Source of the DNA: Bacillota bacterium
GTDB lineage: Bacteria > Bacillota > Sulfobacillia > Sulfobacillales > Sulfobacillaceae
Reading direction: 5' to 3'
Length of the DNA stretch: 32,028 nucleotides
NCBI GenBank assembly: GCA_021820485.1
Contig: JAKADO010000036.1
Location: 1-32,028 of the forward strand
Positions within the stretch are counted from its first letter, which is position 1; every line of letters begins with the position of its first letter. Below, one piece after another: positions 14,752 through 24,199 of this stretch. Position numbers and translations under genes: made by a program. Below the pieces are notes generated by a model that saw nothing but the letters and a program-made list of their open reading frames with translations, searched no databases and was not told the DNA's origin.

Positions 14752-15117
14752 ATGCAGTTTCCAGAGAACCTGAAGTACACAAGCGATCACGAGTGGATCG
14801 GCCCGGATGGTCGGATCGGCGTCACTGAATATGCCCAGGATGCATTGGGAGACGTGGTGTTTGTCGAGCTTCCGGAGGTAGGAGCCGAGGTGCAGTCGGG
14901 TGATGCGGTGGGCGTCATCGAGTCGGTGAAGTCGGTCTCCGACCTGTATAGCCCAGCCAGTGGCCGCGTGGCCCGTGTCAACGATCAACTGAAAGAGAAG
15001 CCGGAACTCATCAATCAAGATCCATACGGCGAAGGGTGGATTTTTGAGCTGGAAGACGCGGTGCCCGGTGACGTGATGTCTTCGGCGGATTATCAGAAGC
15101 AAGTCGAAGGAGATTAA
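14752..15117 (+). CDS. gcvH: Glycine cleavage system H protein
   Basis: GcvH is the lipoylated carrier that shuttles the aminomethyl intermediate between P, T and L proteins. It has 121 residues, with the lipoylation site Lys60 in GVIESVKSVSD and the typical N-terminus YTSDHEWIGPDG. GRIGVTEYAQDALGDVVFVE and the C-terminal DPYGEGW are also diagnostic. The ATG has GAGAGGG before it and lies 20 bases after gcvT. The frame is open upstream, but that portion is a shadow of gcvT. Confidence 0.96.
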   Translation: MQFPENLKYTSDHEWIGPDGRIGVTEYAQDALGDVVFVELPEVGAEVQSGDAVGVIESVKSVSDLYSPASGRVARVNDQLKEKPELINQDPYGEGWIFELEDAVPGDVMSSADYQKQVEGD

Positions 15118-15118
15118 C

Positions 15119-16447
15119 TTGCGATACATACCACATACCCCCACAGAAGTTCGAGAGATGCTTGAGACCCTGGGAATCAAGTCTATCGACGAGCTTTTTG
15201 ATGATATTCCCGAGGCGGCGCGTCTGCACCGGGAACTGAATCTGCCCCCAGCGTTGAGCGAGATGGAACTTAGCCAGCACTTATCGCGGTTGGCGGGCGA
15301 GGATGCCAACGCCAACGAGGTGCCCAGCTTTCTGGGCGGTGGATACTACGACCGCTACGTTCCGGCGGCGGTCGGATCGCTTGCCAGCCGCGGCGAGTTT
15401 GTCACCTCCTATACGCCCTATCAAGCCGAACTGTCTCAAGGAACCTTGGCGGCCATCTTTGAGTTCCAAAGCATGATCCAATCACTTACCGGAACCTTCG
15501 CCGCCCAGGCGTCCATGTATGACGGCGCGTCGGCGGTGGGTGAGGCGGCGCTTTTGGCGCTGGCCCAGGGCCGGAGTCGCCGCCGCATCGTCGCCTTGAG
15601 AGGGGTGCACCCGGACAGTCGGCAGGTCGTACAAACCTACCTCACCGCACGGGGAGCGGAACTGGTGGTGGTGGACACCTTGGCTGAACTGGAGCAGGCC
15701 TTGGGCCCCGATGTGGCGGGCGTCATAGTGCAGTACCCCGACATGCTTGGCGCCCTGACCGTGGCCGAGCCGGCGATCGAACTGGCTCACCGGGCAGGGG
15801 CCCTGGCGATTGTGGCTGCCGATCCGGTCGCGCTGGCGCTGCTGAAGCCGCCGGGAGAGATGGGAGCGGACATTGTGGTGGGCGAGGGGCAACCGCTCGG
15901 CAACCATTTGTCGTACGGTGGACCGACCTTCGGATACTTCGCGGTGCAGGAACCACTGGTGCGGAAAATTCCAGGACGGTTGGTGGGAGTTGCCAAAGAT
16001 GCGGAAGGTCGGCGGGGCTTTGTTCTGACGCTTCAGGCTCGCGAGCAGCATATTCGACGGGAGAAAGCGACCTCAAACATCTGCTCGAACCATTCACTCA
16101 ATGCGTTGATGGCGACCATTTACATGTCGTTGGTGGGCTCGGAGGGGTTGCGCGAGGTCGCGCTGCGTTCCGTCCAAATGGCGCATTACTTGGCGGAGCG
16201 GTTGAAGGGCATCGGCATCCGGCCGATGACAGATGATCCATTTCTCTATGAGTTTGCGGTACGGGTGCCCGGCGATGTTGATTCGCTCAACCAGCACTTG
16301 CTATCCCAAGGCATTCTTGGAGGGTATGCGCTGGGCCGCTGGGAGCCCGAGTGGAAGGGGCTGTGGCAGTTGGCGGTGACGGAGCGCCGAACCAAAGAGG
16401 ACTGCGATCGGTTAGTGGAGGAGGTGGCGCAATGGATGTCCCGGTAA
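15119..16447 (+). CDS. gcvPA: Glycine dehydrogenase (decarboxylating) subunit 1
   Basis: This is the N-terminal half of the two-subunit P protein, which decarboxylates glycine with PLP and loads the aminomethyl group on GcvH. The 442-residue protein begins [19 protein letters not shown]. It contains [53 protein letters not shown] and [17 protein letters not shown], all typical of GcvPA. It lacks the PLP lysine, which is in GcvPB. The start is TTG, with AAGGAG 8 bases upstream, 1 base after the gcvH stop. Confidence 0.95.
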   Translation: MRYIPHTPTEVREMLETLGIKSIDELFDDIPEAARLHRELNLPPALSEMELSQHLSRLAGEDANANEVPSFLGGGYYDRYVPAAVGSLASRGEFVTSYTPYQAELSQGTLAAIFEFQSMIQSLTGTFAAQASMYDGASAVGEAALLALAQGRSRRRIVALRGVHPDSRQVVQTYLTARGAELVVVDTLAELEQALGPDVAGVIVQYPDMLGALTVAEPAIELAHRAGALAIVAADPVALALLKPPGEMGADIVVGEGQPLGNHLSYGGPTFGYFAVQEPLVRKIPGRLVGVAKDAEGRRGFVLTLQAREQHIRREKATSNICSNHSLNALMATIYMSLVGSEGLREVALRSVQMAHYLAERLKGIGIRPMTDDPFLYEFAVRVPGDVDSLNQHLLSQGILGGYALGRWEPEWKGLWQLAVTERRTKEDCDRLVEEVAQWMSR

Positions 16448-17895
16448 TTTTCGAGAGGTCGCGCCCTGGACGGCGCGGCGTGCGTTTTGACGCGCATCAT
16501 GACGTACCCGATGTCCGTCTCGAGGATGTGCTGCCGTCACACCTGATTCGGAGCACGCCGCTGGGTCTGCCGGAGGTGGCGGAAAACGATGTGGTTCGGC
16601 ATTATACCGAACTCTCCACGTTGAACTATGGTGTGGACACCGGCTTCTACCCTCTCGGGTCATGCACCATGAAGTACAATCCCAAGATTAATGATTGGGC
16701 GGCGTCCCTGCCAGGGTTTGCGGATGTGCATCCTCTCCAGCCCGATTCGACTGTCCAAGGACTGCTTAAGGTGCTGCACGCATTGGAGGAAGGGTTGAAA
16801 GAGATCTCCGGCATGGATGCCGTGTCCTTGCAGCCCGCTGCTGGAGCTCACGGCGAGTTGACCGGCATTTTGATGATTAAGGCCTATTTGAAGGACCGCG
16901 GCGAGAACCGCACCACGATTTTGGTGCCGGACTCGGCGCATGGCACCAATCCGGCCACGGCGGCCATGGCGGGATTCCAGGTTAAGGTGGTGCCCAGCAA
17001 CGACCGCGGCGGAGTGGACGTGGCTGCGCTTCGATCGCTGGTCGATGCGAACACCGCAGGGCTCATGCTGACCAATCCCAACACGCTGGGACTGTTTGAA
17101 GAGGACATCGTGGAGATTGCGGACATTGTCCACCAGGCCGGCGGATTACTGTACTACGACGGGGCCAACGCCAATGCCATCATGGGTCGCGTTCGGCCAG
17201 GGGACATGGGATTTGATGTGGTGCATCTCAACCTCCACAAGACGTTCTCGACGCCCCATGGAGGTGGCGGGCCGGGATCGGGTCCTGTGGGGGTGAAGAA
17301 AGCGTTGGAGCCTTACCTGCCCTATCCACGGCTGATGTCGGGGGATGATGGGCTGCACTGGGACTACAACCGCGGAAAATCCATCGGCAAGGTGCGGTCG
17401 TTCTTCGGCAACGTGGGCGTGCTGGTGCGAGCCTATGCCTATCTCCGCTCCCACGGCGCGGAGGGTCTCAAGGCGGTGTCCGAGACTGCGGTATTGAACG
17501 CCAACTATCTTCGCCAACAGCTGTCAGATGCCTATCATACGCCCTATCAGCGGACGGTGAAGCATGAGTTCGTGTTGTCCCTGACACCCCAGAAGAATCG
17601 GGGAGCGCGCGCCTTGGATGTGGCCAAGCGGATTATCGACTACGGGTTCTATCCTCCCACCGTGTACTTTCCACTCGTGGTTGAGGAGGCCTTGATGGTC
17701 GAGCCGACGGAGACTGAGTCCAAAGAGACATTGGACCGATTTGTAGAGGCAATGCAGGCCATCAACCGCGAAATTGACGAGAGTCCTGAACTGTTGCATG
17801 AGGCACCGCATCAAACGGTCGTGCGGAGATTTGACGAGGCCACAGCTGCCCGTCATCCGATTCTAACCTGGACACAGTTGCAGCAGGAGGGATAG
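16432..17895 (+). CDS. gcvPB: Glycine dehydrogenase (decarboxylating) subunit 2
   Basis: This is the PLP-bearing half of the split P protein, 487 residues long. The PLP lysine is Lys270 in [18 protein letters not shown]. Other markers are [45 protein letters not shown] and [12 protein letters not shown]. The ATG overlaps the end of gcvPA by 16 bases and has a near-perfect Shine-Dalgarno GGAGGAGGTG, so the two subunits are probably made in equal amounts. It is followed 1 base later by glyA. Confidence 0.96.
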   Translation: MDVPVIFERSRPGRRGVRFDAHHDVPDVRLEDVLPSHLIRSTPLGLPEVAENDVVRHYTELSTLNYGVDTGFYPLGSCTMKYNPKINDWAASLPGFADVHPLQPDSTVQGLLKVLHALEEGLKEISGMDAVSLQPAAGAHGELTGILMIKAYLKDRGENRTTILVPDSAHGTNPATAAMAGFQVKVVPSNDRGGVDVAALRSLVDANTAGLMLTNPNTLGLFEEDIVEIADIVHQAGGLLYYDGANANAIMGRVRPGDMGFDVVHLNLHKTFSTPHGGGGPGSGPVGVKKALEPYLPYPRLMSGDDGLHWDYNRGKSIGKVRSFFGNVGVLVRAYAYLRSHGAEGLKAVSETAVLNANYLRQQLSDAYHTPYQRTVKHEFVLSLTPQKNRGARALDVAKRIIDYGFYPPTVYFPLVVEEALMVEPTETESKETLDRFVEAMQAINREIDESPELLHEAPHQTVVRRFDEATAARHPILTWTQLQQEG

Positions 17896-17896
17896 C

Positions 17897-19138
17897 ATGT
17901 CGATGCTGGAGCGAGTCGACCCCGCCGTCTATGCGGCAATACGGGCGGAGGAGGACCGGCAGCGCCATCACTTGGAATTGATCGCCTCGGAGAACTGGAC
18001 CTCTCCGGCGGTCCGGGAAGCGGTCGGCTCGGTGATGACGGACAAGTATGCCGAGGGATATCCCGGCCGTCGCTATTATGGCGGTTGCGAGAATGTCGAT
18101 GTGGTGGAGGACTTGGCCCGGGAGCGTGCCAAGGCGCTGTTCGGGGCCGAGCACGCCAATGTGCAGCCCCACGCAGGAGCCCCGGCCAACCTGGGCGTCT
18201 ATCTGTCGGTGCTGAAGCCGGGTGATACCATTCTGGGACTGGAGCTCAGCCACGGGGGCCATCTTACCCACGGAAGTCCGGTCAGCGTCACCGGCCAACT
18301 CTATCACGCTGAGCACTACCAAGTCGACCGCGCGACCGAGCGTCTTGACATGGACCAGGTTCGTGAGCGAGCGCGCCTGTGCCGACCCCGCTTGATTATT
18401 GCGGGGGCATCCGCGTATCCCCGGGCTTGGGACTTTGCGGCATTCCGGGCCATCGCGGATGAAGTGGGCGCGCTCTTGATGGTGGATATGGCTCATGTGG
18501 CCGGATTGGTGGCCGCCGGGTTGCATGCCAATCCCGTGCCGCATAGCCATTTCGTGACCTCCACAACGCACAAGACGTTGCGGGGGCCGCGCGGCGGATT
18601 TATCCTGACCACCCGTGAGTGGGCCAAAGCCATTGACAAAACGCTGTTTCCAGGATTGCAAGGAGGCCCCTTGATGCACGCCATTGCGGGAAAGGCGGTC
18701 GCGTTTCACGAGGCCGGTCAGCCGGCATTCCGGCAGTACCAAGAGCGCGTGATTGCCAACGCGGCACGGCTGGCCGCGGAACTTCAGAACCGTGGCTTGC
18801 GGTTGGTCTCAGGAGGCACGGACAATCACCTGATGTTGATTGATGTGAAGTCCAGCGGCATCACCGGCAAGGAGGCGCAATCGCGGCTGGCCTCGGTTGG
18901 CATCACGGTCAACAAGAATACCATTCCATTTGATGAGGAAAAGCCGACTGTCACGTCGGGAATTCGCATTGGAACCCCGCAGGTGACGACCCGCGGGCTC
19001 GGGCTGGACGCCATGAATGAGCTCGCCGACATCATCGCATCCGTGGTCAAGGCTCCGGCTGGACAGGACTTGAGTCCTTACGCCGGTCGGGTTCGTCAAT
19101 TGACGCTGGCGTATCCGCTTCCGGGGTTGGAGTCTTGA
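17897..19138 (+). CDS. glyA: Serine hydroxymethyltransferase
   Basis: GlyA interconverts serine plus tetrahydrofolate with glycine plus methylene-tetrahydrofolate, using PLP. Placed directly after gcvPB it couples the glycine cleavage reaction to serine synthesis. The 413-residue protein has [44 protein letters not shown] and the PLP Lys226 in [14 protein letters not shown]. The cofactor-binding segment reads HAGAPAN rather than the common HSGSQAN. The ATG is preceded by AGGAGGG, and the stop overlaps aroQ. Confidence 0.96.
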   Translation: MSMLERVDPAVYAAIRAEEDRQRHHLELIASENWTSPAVREAVGSVMTDKYAEGYPGRRYYGGCENVDVVEDLARERAKALFGAEHANVQPHAGAPANLGVYLSVLKPGDTILGLELSHGGHLTHGSPVSVTGQLYHAEHYQVDRATERLDMDQVRERARLCRPRLIIAGASAYPRAWDFAAFRAIADEVGALLMVDMAHVAGLVAAGLHANPVPHSHFVTSTTHKTLRGPRGGFILTTREWAKAIDKTLFPGLQGGPLMHAIAGKAVAFHEAGQPAFRQYQERVIANAARLAAELQNRGLRLVSGGTDNHLMLIDVKSSGITGKEAQSRLASVGITVNKNTIPFDEEKPTVTSGIRIGTPQVTTRGLGLDAMNELADIIASVVKAPAGQDLSPYAGRVRQLTLAYPLPGLES

Positions 19139-19575
19139 TGAAAATCGCGGTACTGCACGGGCCCAATTTGGGGAGGCTGGGGGAGCGGCGTCCGGAAGTC
19201 TATGGCTCTACCACGCTCGAGCAGTTAGAGACCTCCTTGAAGGAGGAATTTTCCGACGTGGAATTCTCCTTCTTTCAGTCAAACCATGAAGGAGCCCTCA
19301 TCGACCAGTTGGAGGCTTGGCACGCCCAAGAGATTCCTGGGCTGATAATTAACGCTGGGGCGCTGACGCACCAGTCGTATGCCTTGCGGGATGCGCTGGA
19401 GGGTCTGGGGTTTGTCGCGGTGGAGGTTCATATCAGCAACATCTATCGACGGGAGCCATTTCGGCATGTGTCCTTGCTGGCGCCCGTGGTGGCAGGGCAA
19501 ATCTCCGGATTGGGACTAACCGGGTATCGTTTGGCCGCCCACTATCTGCGCGAGGCCTTGTCATCCGGGACATAG
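19138..19575 (+). CDS. aroQ: Type II 3-dehydroquinate dehydratase
   Basis: AroQ dehydrates 3-dehydroquinate to 3-dehydroshikimate, the step between AroB and AroE, which lie some 6-10 kb to the left. The 145-residue protein is the small dodecameric type II enzyme. It shows GPNLGRLGERRPEVYG with catalytic Tyr22, INAGALTHQS, EVHISNIYRREPFRH with catalytic His98, and GLGLTGYRLA. The ATG overlaps the glyA stop (TGATG). A TTG one codon upstream is possible but less likely. In Bacillus a prolidase-type gene lies between aroQ and efp; none is present here. Confidence 0.94.
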   Translation: MKIAVLHGPNLGRLGERRPEVYGSTTLEQLETSLKEEFSDVEFSFFQSNHEGALIDQLEAWHAQEIPGLIINAGALTHQSYALRDALEGLGFVAVEVHISNIYRREPFRHVSLLAPVVAGQISGLGLTGYRLAAHYLREALSSGT

Positions 19576-19683
19576 CTTCGTGCGGCATAATATGTTATGT
19601 TGGGGAGAGAGTGTTTTCGTGGCTTGGGGCACGTGGTTCGGTGCGCCTCCAGGCGATAAAGAATTTTTAAAGGGAGCGTTTCC

Positions 19684-20241
19684 ATGATTTCGAGCAACGA
19701 TTTTCGCAACGGTGTAACCTTGGAGATTGACGGTGTCGTCTTTCAGGTGATTGAATTTCAGCATGTAAAGCCTGGCAAAGGCTCCGCGTTTGTCCGCACC
19801 AAGTTGAAGAACTTGCAAACCGGTGGAGTTGTGGAGCGCACCTTCAACGCTGGCGAGCGAGTGCCGGCTGCGCGGGTTGAGAAGCGGGAGATGCAGTTTC
19901 TCTACAACACCGGTGACGAGTACACCTTTATGGACACGGAAACCTTTGAGCAGATTACGCTCTCATCCGAGGACATTGGCGATGGCGTCAGGTTCTTAAA
20001 GGAAAACATGTTGTGTCACGTGGTGCTGTTCAAAGGCGCCAGCATTGGCGTGGAATTGCCGAACAGCGTGGATTTGAAGATCGTTGAAACAGATCCCGGA
20101 TTTAAGGGAGACACGGCCACCGGTGGATCTAAGCCGGCCAAGCTGGAAACCGGCGCCGTGATAAAGGTCCCCTTGTTCATTGAGGAGGGAACCGTCATTA
20201 CGGTCGACACTCGGACGGGACTCTATGTCGGACGCGCCTAA
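19684..20241 (+). CDS. efp: Elongation factor P
   Basis: EF-P binds the ribosome E site and relieves stalling at polyproline stretches. The 185-residue protein has three beta-barrel domains: KOW-like (about 1-64), central (about 66-125) and C-terminal OB (about 128-185, ending [11 protein letters not shown]). The loop tip KPGKGSAF carries Lys32, the residue modified in Bacillus-type EF-P. AAAGGGAG precedes the ATG, and a clear terminator follows. I could not fix a promoter in the 108 bases before it. Confidence 0.97.
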   Translation: MISSNDFRNGVTLEIDGVVFQVIEFQHVKPGKGSAFVRTKLKNLQTGGVVERTFNAGERVPAARVEKREMQFLYNTGDEYTFMDTETFEQITLSSEDIGDGVRFLKENMLCHVVLFKGASIGVELPNSVDLKIVETDPGFKGDTATGGSKPAKLETGAVIKVPLFIEEGTVITVDTRTGLYVGRA

Positions 20242-20258
20242 CGCGTCCCGATTTTAAA

Positions 20259-20300
20259 ACAAACGACGCTCGGCGGTTGCTGGGCGTCGTTTGTGTTTTG
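20259..20300 (+). terminator. Intrinsic terminator after efp
   Basis: An 11-bp perfect stem, ACAAACGACGC with GCGTCGTTTGT, encloses a 14-base loop and is followed by GTTTTG. It begins 17 bases after the efp stop. Confidence 0.8.
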
Positions 20301-20358
20301 TGCATGAAAACCACCGGACTGGTTAGTTTATGGGTGTAACGGCTAAGGAGGTGGTCTT

Positions 20359-20835
20359 GTGGCAGAACTGCGGCGTCGTGTTTCTCAATTGGCCAATCTC
20401 GCGGAACGCATTGACTTGCGCGAGCGAGGGCGCGAAGGACAGATTCTGGCCGATATGGTCGACGTCCTGCGCGAATTGACCTTGGACATCGAAGAGGTCT
20501 CCCAAAATCAGGAGGAATTAGAGGAATATGTGGAGGAAATCGACTCCGACTTAATGTCCTTGGAAGAGGACGTGTATCTTGGGGATGACGAGGATGATGA
20601 AACCGACCTGTTTGATGAAGATGACGATGATGTCTCTTACATCGAATTGGAGTGCCCAGTATGCGAGCTAGAATCCTCCTACAACGAAGCACTCTTCAGT
20701 CTGGACGGAATCCAATTGAGCTGTCCCCATTGCGGCAACGTCGTGTTCGACTCAGACGAGGATTGTCTGGTGGTCGACGATGACGAAGATGGCCAGTGGG
20801 ATGTTGATGAAGATGACGAGGAGTTATTCGACTAA
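20359..20835 (+). CDS. CD1247-like small acidic zinc-ribbon protein, function unknown
   Basis: This 158-residue protein has three visible parts. The first is a basic start and helical/coiled-coil stretch (about 1-70). Then comes a very acidic linker rich in Asp/Glu (about 72-95). A zinc ribbon follows, with C99-x2-C102 (ECPVCE) and C122-x2-C125 (SCPHCG), and then an acidic tail (about 131-158). It resembles the CD1247-type proteins of clostridia, whose function is not known to me; some database entries mislabel such proteins as regulators. The GTG start has a perfect AAGGAGGTGG. With a terminator on each side it appears to be a single-gene transcript. Confidence 0.85.
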   Translation: MAELRRRVSQLANLAERIDLRERGREGQILADMVDVLRELTLDIEEVSQNQEELEEYVEEIDSDLMSLEEDVYLGDDEDDETDLFDEDDDDVSYIELECPVCELESSYNEALFSLDGIQLSCPHCGNVVFDSDEDCLVVDDDEDGQWDVDEDDEELFD

Positions 20836-20843
20836 CGTTACAG

Positions 20844-20876
20844 ACGCGGCACCTTGAGTGCCGCGTTCTTCCTTCC
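20844..20876 (+). terminator. Intrinsic terminator after the zinc-ribbon gene
   Basis: A 9-bp perfect stem, ACGCGGCAC with GTGCCGCGT, has loop CTTGA and is followed by TCTTCCTTCC. It isolates the spoIIIA operon from the gene upstream. Confidence 0.8.
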
Positions 20877-20909
20877 TGTCGCGTGCTGCCCCGCGCCTCT
20901 CCACCTCTG

Positions 20910-20938
20910 GAATAACTTGGTGACCTGTCCCATAGATA
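20910..20938 (+). promoter_or_regulatory. Sigma-E-type promoter of the spoIIIA operon
   Basis: GAATAAC (20910-20916) and CATAGATA (20931-20938) are 14 bases apart. The sigma-E consensus in Bacillus is about kmATATT, 14 bases, CATACAnT, so the fit is good. The spoIIIA operon is known to be sigma-E-dependent in Bacillus. The position is about 42 bases before the start codon. Confidence 0.6.
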
Positions 20939-20980
20939 TTGAACAACTGGGACGAGGTCCCGGGGTTCAGGAGGTGTGAG

Positions 20981-21880
20981 ATGGGGCCGTGGCAATACCT
21001 TCCAAATCCGTGGCGGCAAGCCATCGAGGACTTGCCGCGGAACCGCTTCACCACCCTGGAGGAAATACGCTTTCGTGTGGGACGCCCGGTTCATTTGTAT
21101 GGGACCGGGTGGGACCTGCCTCTGACGCATGCCACGACTCCGGCCATGGTGAGTGCTGGAGAACTGGAGCGGGTTTTAGCTATCCTGGTGGATCACTCAT
21201 TGTATAGCCGGGTTGAGGAAATGCGACAAGGCTACATCACGCTGCCTGGAGGCCACCGGGTAGGCATAGCCGGGCGTGCGGTGCTCGACCAGGGACGGAT
21301 CGAGACGGTGCGTCAGGTGACGGGTTTGAACATGCGCGTGGGTCGTCCCGTGTTGGGACCGGCCGAGCGCTTGCTGGACCAGTTGCGAGAGGCCCACGTG
21401 TCGCTCGGCTCGCTGCTTCTGGTGTCGCCCCCACGCGCAGGCAAGACTACGCTCCTGCGGGATCTGGTGCGTATCCTGAGCGACCAGGGACGCCGCATCG
21501 TGGTTGTCGACGAACGGTCGGAGATCGCCGGCTTCGGGGGGGCCGGTGTCTCCGGCTACGATGTGGGCTACCACACCGACGTGTTGGATGGCTGGCCTAA
21601 GGTGGAAGGGATCGAAGTGGCCTTGCGGACTCTCGGTCCGGATCTCATCGCGGTGGATGAGTTGGGTGGCCCGGGCGATTTGGATGCAGTATGGCGCGCC
21701 CGGTATTCGGGCGTGGATGTGATGGCAACCGCTCATGCACGGTCGCTCGCCGAAGTACAGCAGCGGCCGGCCTATCGGCGCTTTATCCAAACGGGCGGAT
21801 TTGAGGCGGTGGTGGCGCTGACGGCGGAACCGGCGCCCGGGACTGTCGCGGAGCTGTGGACGGCGCGAGGGCGGTCATGA
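20981..21880 (+). CDS. spoIIIAA: Stage III sporulation protein AA (ATPase)
   Basis: SpoIIIAA is the cytoplasmic secretion-type ATPase of the SpoIIIA-SpoIIQ channel that connects mother cell and forespore. The 299-residue protein has an N-terminal domain, Walker A SPPRAGKTTL (about 149-158), VVVDERSEIAG and Walker B LIAVDELGG. ATAHARSLAEV near the end is a further family mark. An AGGAGGTG Shine-Dalgarno precedes the ATG. It is the first of eight genes in order AA to AH; its last bases overlap spoIIIAB. Confidence 0.96.
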   Translation: MGPWQYLPNPWRQAIEDLPRNRFTTLEEIRFRVGRPVHLYGTGWDLPLTHATTPAMVSAGELERVLAILVDHSLYSRVEEMRQGYITLPGGHRVGIAGRAVLDQGRIETVRQVTGLNMRVGRPVLGPAERLLDQLREAHVSLGSLLLVSPPRAGKTTLLRDLVRILSDQGRRIVVVDERSEIAGFGGAGVSGYDVGYHTDVLDGWPKVEGIEVALRTLGPDLIAVDELGGPGDLDAVWRARYSGVDVMATAHARSLAEVQQRPAYRRFIQTGGFEAVVALTAEPAPGTVAELWTARGRS

Positions 21881-22386
21881 TGGTGTTTCGCGTTGTCGCG
21901 AGTGGATTGGTGCTCTTTGCCGCTTGGAGTCTCGCCCGGCGTGCCGGTCACCCCTATCGCGAAAGGGTTCGCACATTGGAGCAGTGGCAGCGGCTCTTGC
22001 GTCACCTGTTGCCCCTGATTCAGTGGAAACGTGTTCCCTTGGCCGATGCCTTGGAGGATTCCGTACGCGGGCAGGATCTGCTGTACCAACCGATGCGGCG
22101 TTTTGTGCAAACGCTCTCCAACCGCGACATCGAATTTCAAGCTGCATGGGATGCCATGCTGCTTGACATGCCGGGGCTATGGGAAGAGGACCGTGGCGTG
22201 CTCCGGGATTTCGGCCGGGCGTTGGGGAAATCGGATGTGGCTTTCCAACATGACCAGGTGGACGCGGCCGCCGCGGAACTCCAGCGCTTGAGCGACGAGG
22301 CGCGCCGGCAGCGGGCGCAGGATGGACGGCTCGTTCCCGCGATGGTGAGCGCTCTGGGAGTTCTTGTGGTCATTTTGATGCTGTAA
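21877..22386 (+). CDS. spoIIIAB: Stage III sporulation protein AB
   Basis: This 169-residue component of the engulfment channel resembles type II secretion F proteins. It has an N-terminal hydrophobic segment (about 4-20), a helical middle with EQWQRLLRHLLPLIQW and LGKSDVAFQHDQV, and a C-terminal membrane segment (VSALGVLVVILML). The ATG overlaps the spoIIIAA stop as ATGA, so it is probably translationally coupled. A second ATG directly follows the first, so the start may be one codon later. Confidence 0.92.
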   Translation: MMVFRVVASGLVLFAAWSLARRAGHPYRERVRTLEQWQRLLRHLLPLIQWKRVPLADALEDSVRGQDLLYQPMRRFVQTLSNRDIEFQAAWDAMLLDMPGLWEEDRGVLRDFGRALGKSDVAFQHDQVDAAAAELQRLSDEARRQRAQDGRLVPAMVSALGVLVVILML

Positions 22387-22400
22387 CAAGGGGTGAGGGC

Positions 22401-22598
22401 ATGGCAGGCGTCGACCTGATATTCAAGCTGGCCGGGATTGGGATCTTGGTGACGGTGGCCTACAGCGTGCTTGAGCGGCTCGATCGCAAGGAGTGGGGCC
22501 AACTGGTGGCGCTGGCGGGCATCGCGATAGGTTTTCTGCTGGTTCTGCGCGAGGTGGCGCAGCTGTTCCAGTCCGTGAAAACCATGTTCAACCTCTAA
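22401..22598 (+). CDS. spoIIIAC: Stage III sporulation protein AC
   Basis: This very small membrane protein (65 residues) has two hydrophobic helices (about 6-24 and 36-53) joined by the charged turn ERLDRKEWGQ. Its length and pattern match SpoIIIAC, a membrane part of the mother cell-to-forespore channel. It lies 14 bases after spoIIIAB, with AAGGGGTG before the ATG. Confidence 0.93.
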   Translation: MAGVDLIFKLAGIGILVTVAYSVLERLDRKEWGQLVALAGIAIGFLLVLREVAQLFQSVKTMFNL

Positions 22599-22610
22599 GG
22601 GGGTTCCCCG

Positions 22611-23003
22611 TTGCTGGAGTTGATGCGGGTAATCGGATTAGGACTGATGGCCACCGTGCTGCTCATGGTCGTGCGGGAAGAGCGGAAGGACCTAGGGGTT
22701 ATCCTTCGCCTTGCGGTGGGCGTTGTCATGCTGCTGATTGTGGTTCCGGACATTGCCCGGGTCGTGGCCTCGCTGGTCCACATCTCAGAGTTGGCGCACA
22801 TCCCAGCTCAGTACCTCGGATTGTTGTTGAAAGTCATCGGCATTGCATATCTCACAGTCTTTGTGTCTCAACTGGCTCAGGAATCGGGAGAGGCGAGCAC
22901 CGGGCTTCGGGTCGAGCTTGCTGGCAAGATTGCCATTTTGCTGCTCGCCGTGCCCTTAATCGCCAGCATCACGGAAACCGTGCTGAAGTTGATTCCGTCC
23001 TAA
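22611..23003 (+). CDS. spoIIIAD: Stage III sporulation protein AD
   Basis: This 130-residue membrane protein has about four hydrophobic stretches and the family segment REERKDLGVILRLAVGVV. It is related to SpoIIIAC and belongs to the same channel. The TTG start has AAGGGGG about 6-8 bases upstream, 12 bases after spoIIIAC. An ATG four codons later is possible but less well placed. Confidence 0.92.
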   Translation: MLELMRVIGLGLMATVLLMVVREERKDLGVILRLAVGVVMLLIVVPDIARVVASLVHISELAHIPAQYLGLLLKVIGIAYLTVFVSQLAQESGEASTGLRVELAGKIAILLLAVPLIASITETVLKLIPS

Positions 23004-23034
23004 GGCATTGGGATGTAAGGGAGGGGAACACCTC

Positions 23035-24198
23035 GTGAAGCGATGGGTCGTCATGGGTTTCGTGGTGGGGCTGGTTCTTGTTCCCCATATCGCATACGCG
23101 GCATCGGTGTCCCACCTGGTGAACCAGCAGATCCAGTCGCTCAATACCACTGGATTGGAGCAAAACCTTAATCAGATGGTCAACCAGGCCGGCGGCTCCC
23201 CCCTTCCTACCGTCGGGCAAATCGTGCATGCGGTGTTGGACAAGAAGATGCCGTTCGATCCGACCGCGTTGATGTCGCGTCTCGGCGCCGCATTCTTCGG
23301 CGACCTTACCGTGGAAGGGCGCGTGCTGGGGATTATTTTCCTCCTGACAGTGCTGGCTGCCCTATTGGCGCGGCTGGGTGAGACGTTCGAGGGCAATGAC
23401 AAGCAAGGCTTGGTATCGCTGACGCAGATGGTGGTGGTTTCAGCCATTATCCTGGTGGCCCTCCATTCGTTTGGGGTTGCCATCAACATGGTTCAAGGTC
23501 TGGTCACGAACCTGGTCCACTTCATGGAGTCTCTCATTCCGCTGTTGATGGTGTTAATCGCCGGAAGCGGTGCCATTGCCTCGGCCGGCATCTTTCATCC
23601 GCTTATGCTCCTCATCACCAATACCGTGGCGGTATTGACGAAGCGGTGGGTTTTGCCCTTGGTGCTCATGGCGACACTGATTGAACTGATTTCCCTGTGG
23701 TTGCCCAAGTTTTCCCTGAAAACGCTGGGAGGGCTGTTTCGGCAAGTTGGCCTGACGCTGCTGGGGGGGCTGATGACTGTCTTCCTCGGGGTGATGGCCG
23801 TCGAAGGCGCCGCAGGCTCGGTGGCGGACGGGGTAACCTTGAGAACCGGCAAGTTCCTAGCCAACACCTTTGTTCCTGTCATCGGCAAGATGTTTTCGGA
23901 CGCCATGGAGGCGGTGTTGGGATCATCGATGCTGCTGAAGAATGCGGTATCCGTGTTCGGGGCACTCGGCATCATCGCGTTGGTGGCCTTTCCGCTGGCC
24001 AAGCTGTTCGCGATGATGGTCCTTTACCGGGTGGGGGCAGCGGCTTCCGAGCCGCTGGGTGTTCCGGGGGTCGGGCAGGCTCTGAACCTTATGGCCAATG
24101 CCTTGGGGTGGCTGATGGCCGTGGCCGGCGCGGTCGCACTCATGTTTTTCCTCGTCGTCACGGTGGTGGTTGGCACGACAAATGGGGTGCAGCTCTAG
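23035..24198 (+). CDS. spoIIIAE: Stage III sporulation protein AE
   Basis: This is the largest membrane component of the channel, 387 residues. A signal peptide (VKRWVVMGFVVGLVLVPHIA, about residues 1-20, then YAAS) is followed by an extracytoplasmic region. Seven or so hydrophobic segments follow from about residue 90 onward. LIPLLMVLIAGSGAIASAG and GGLFRQVGLTLLGGLMTVF are typical. I chose the GTG at 23035 because GGGAGGGG lies 8 bases upstream and it gives a clean signal peptide; the earlier TTG does not. Confidence 0.94.
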   Translation: MKRWVVMGFVVGLVLVPHIAYAASVSHLVNQQIQSLNTTGLEQNLNQMVNQAGGSPLPTVGQIVHAVLDKKMPFDPTALMSRLGAAFFGDLTVEGRVLGIIFLLTVLAALLARLGETFEGNDKQGLVSLTQMVVVSAIILVALHSFGVAINMVQGLVTNLVHFMESLIPLLMVLIAGSGAIASAGIFHPLMLLITNTVAVLTKRWVLPLVLMATLIELISLWLPKFSLKTLGGLFRQVGLTLLGGLMTVFLGVMAVEGAAGSVADGVTLRTGKFLANTFVPVIGKMFSDAMEAVLGSSMLLKNAVSVFGALGIIALVAFPLAKLFAMMVLYRVGAAASEPLGVPGVGQALNLMANALGWLMAVAGAVALMFFLVVTVVVGTTNGVQL

Positions 24199-24199
24199 A

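Noticed and set aside
17762-18742. 326-codon minus-strand open frame opposite gcvPB and glyA
   Set aside because: Shadow of conserved genes; no start signal and no recognisable motif.
19586-19599. CATAATATGTTATG between aroQ and efp as a promoter or operator
   Set aside because: AT-rich and partly symmetric (5-bp arms), but no -35 partner at 16-18 bases; too weak to call.
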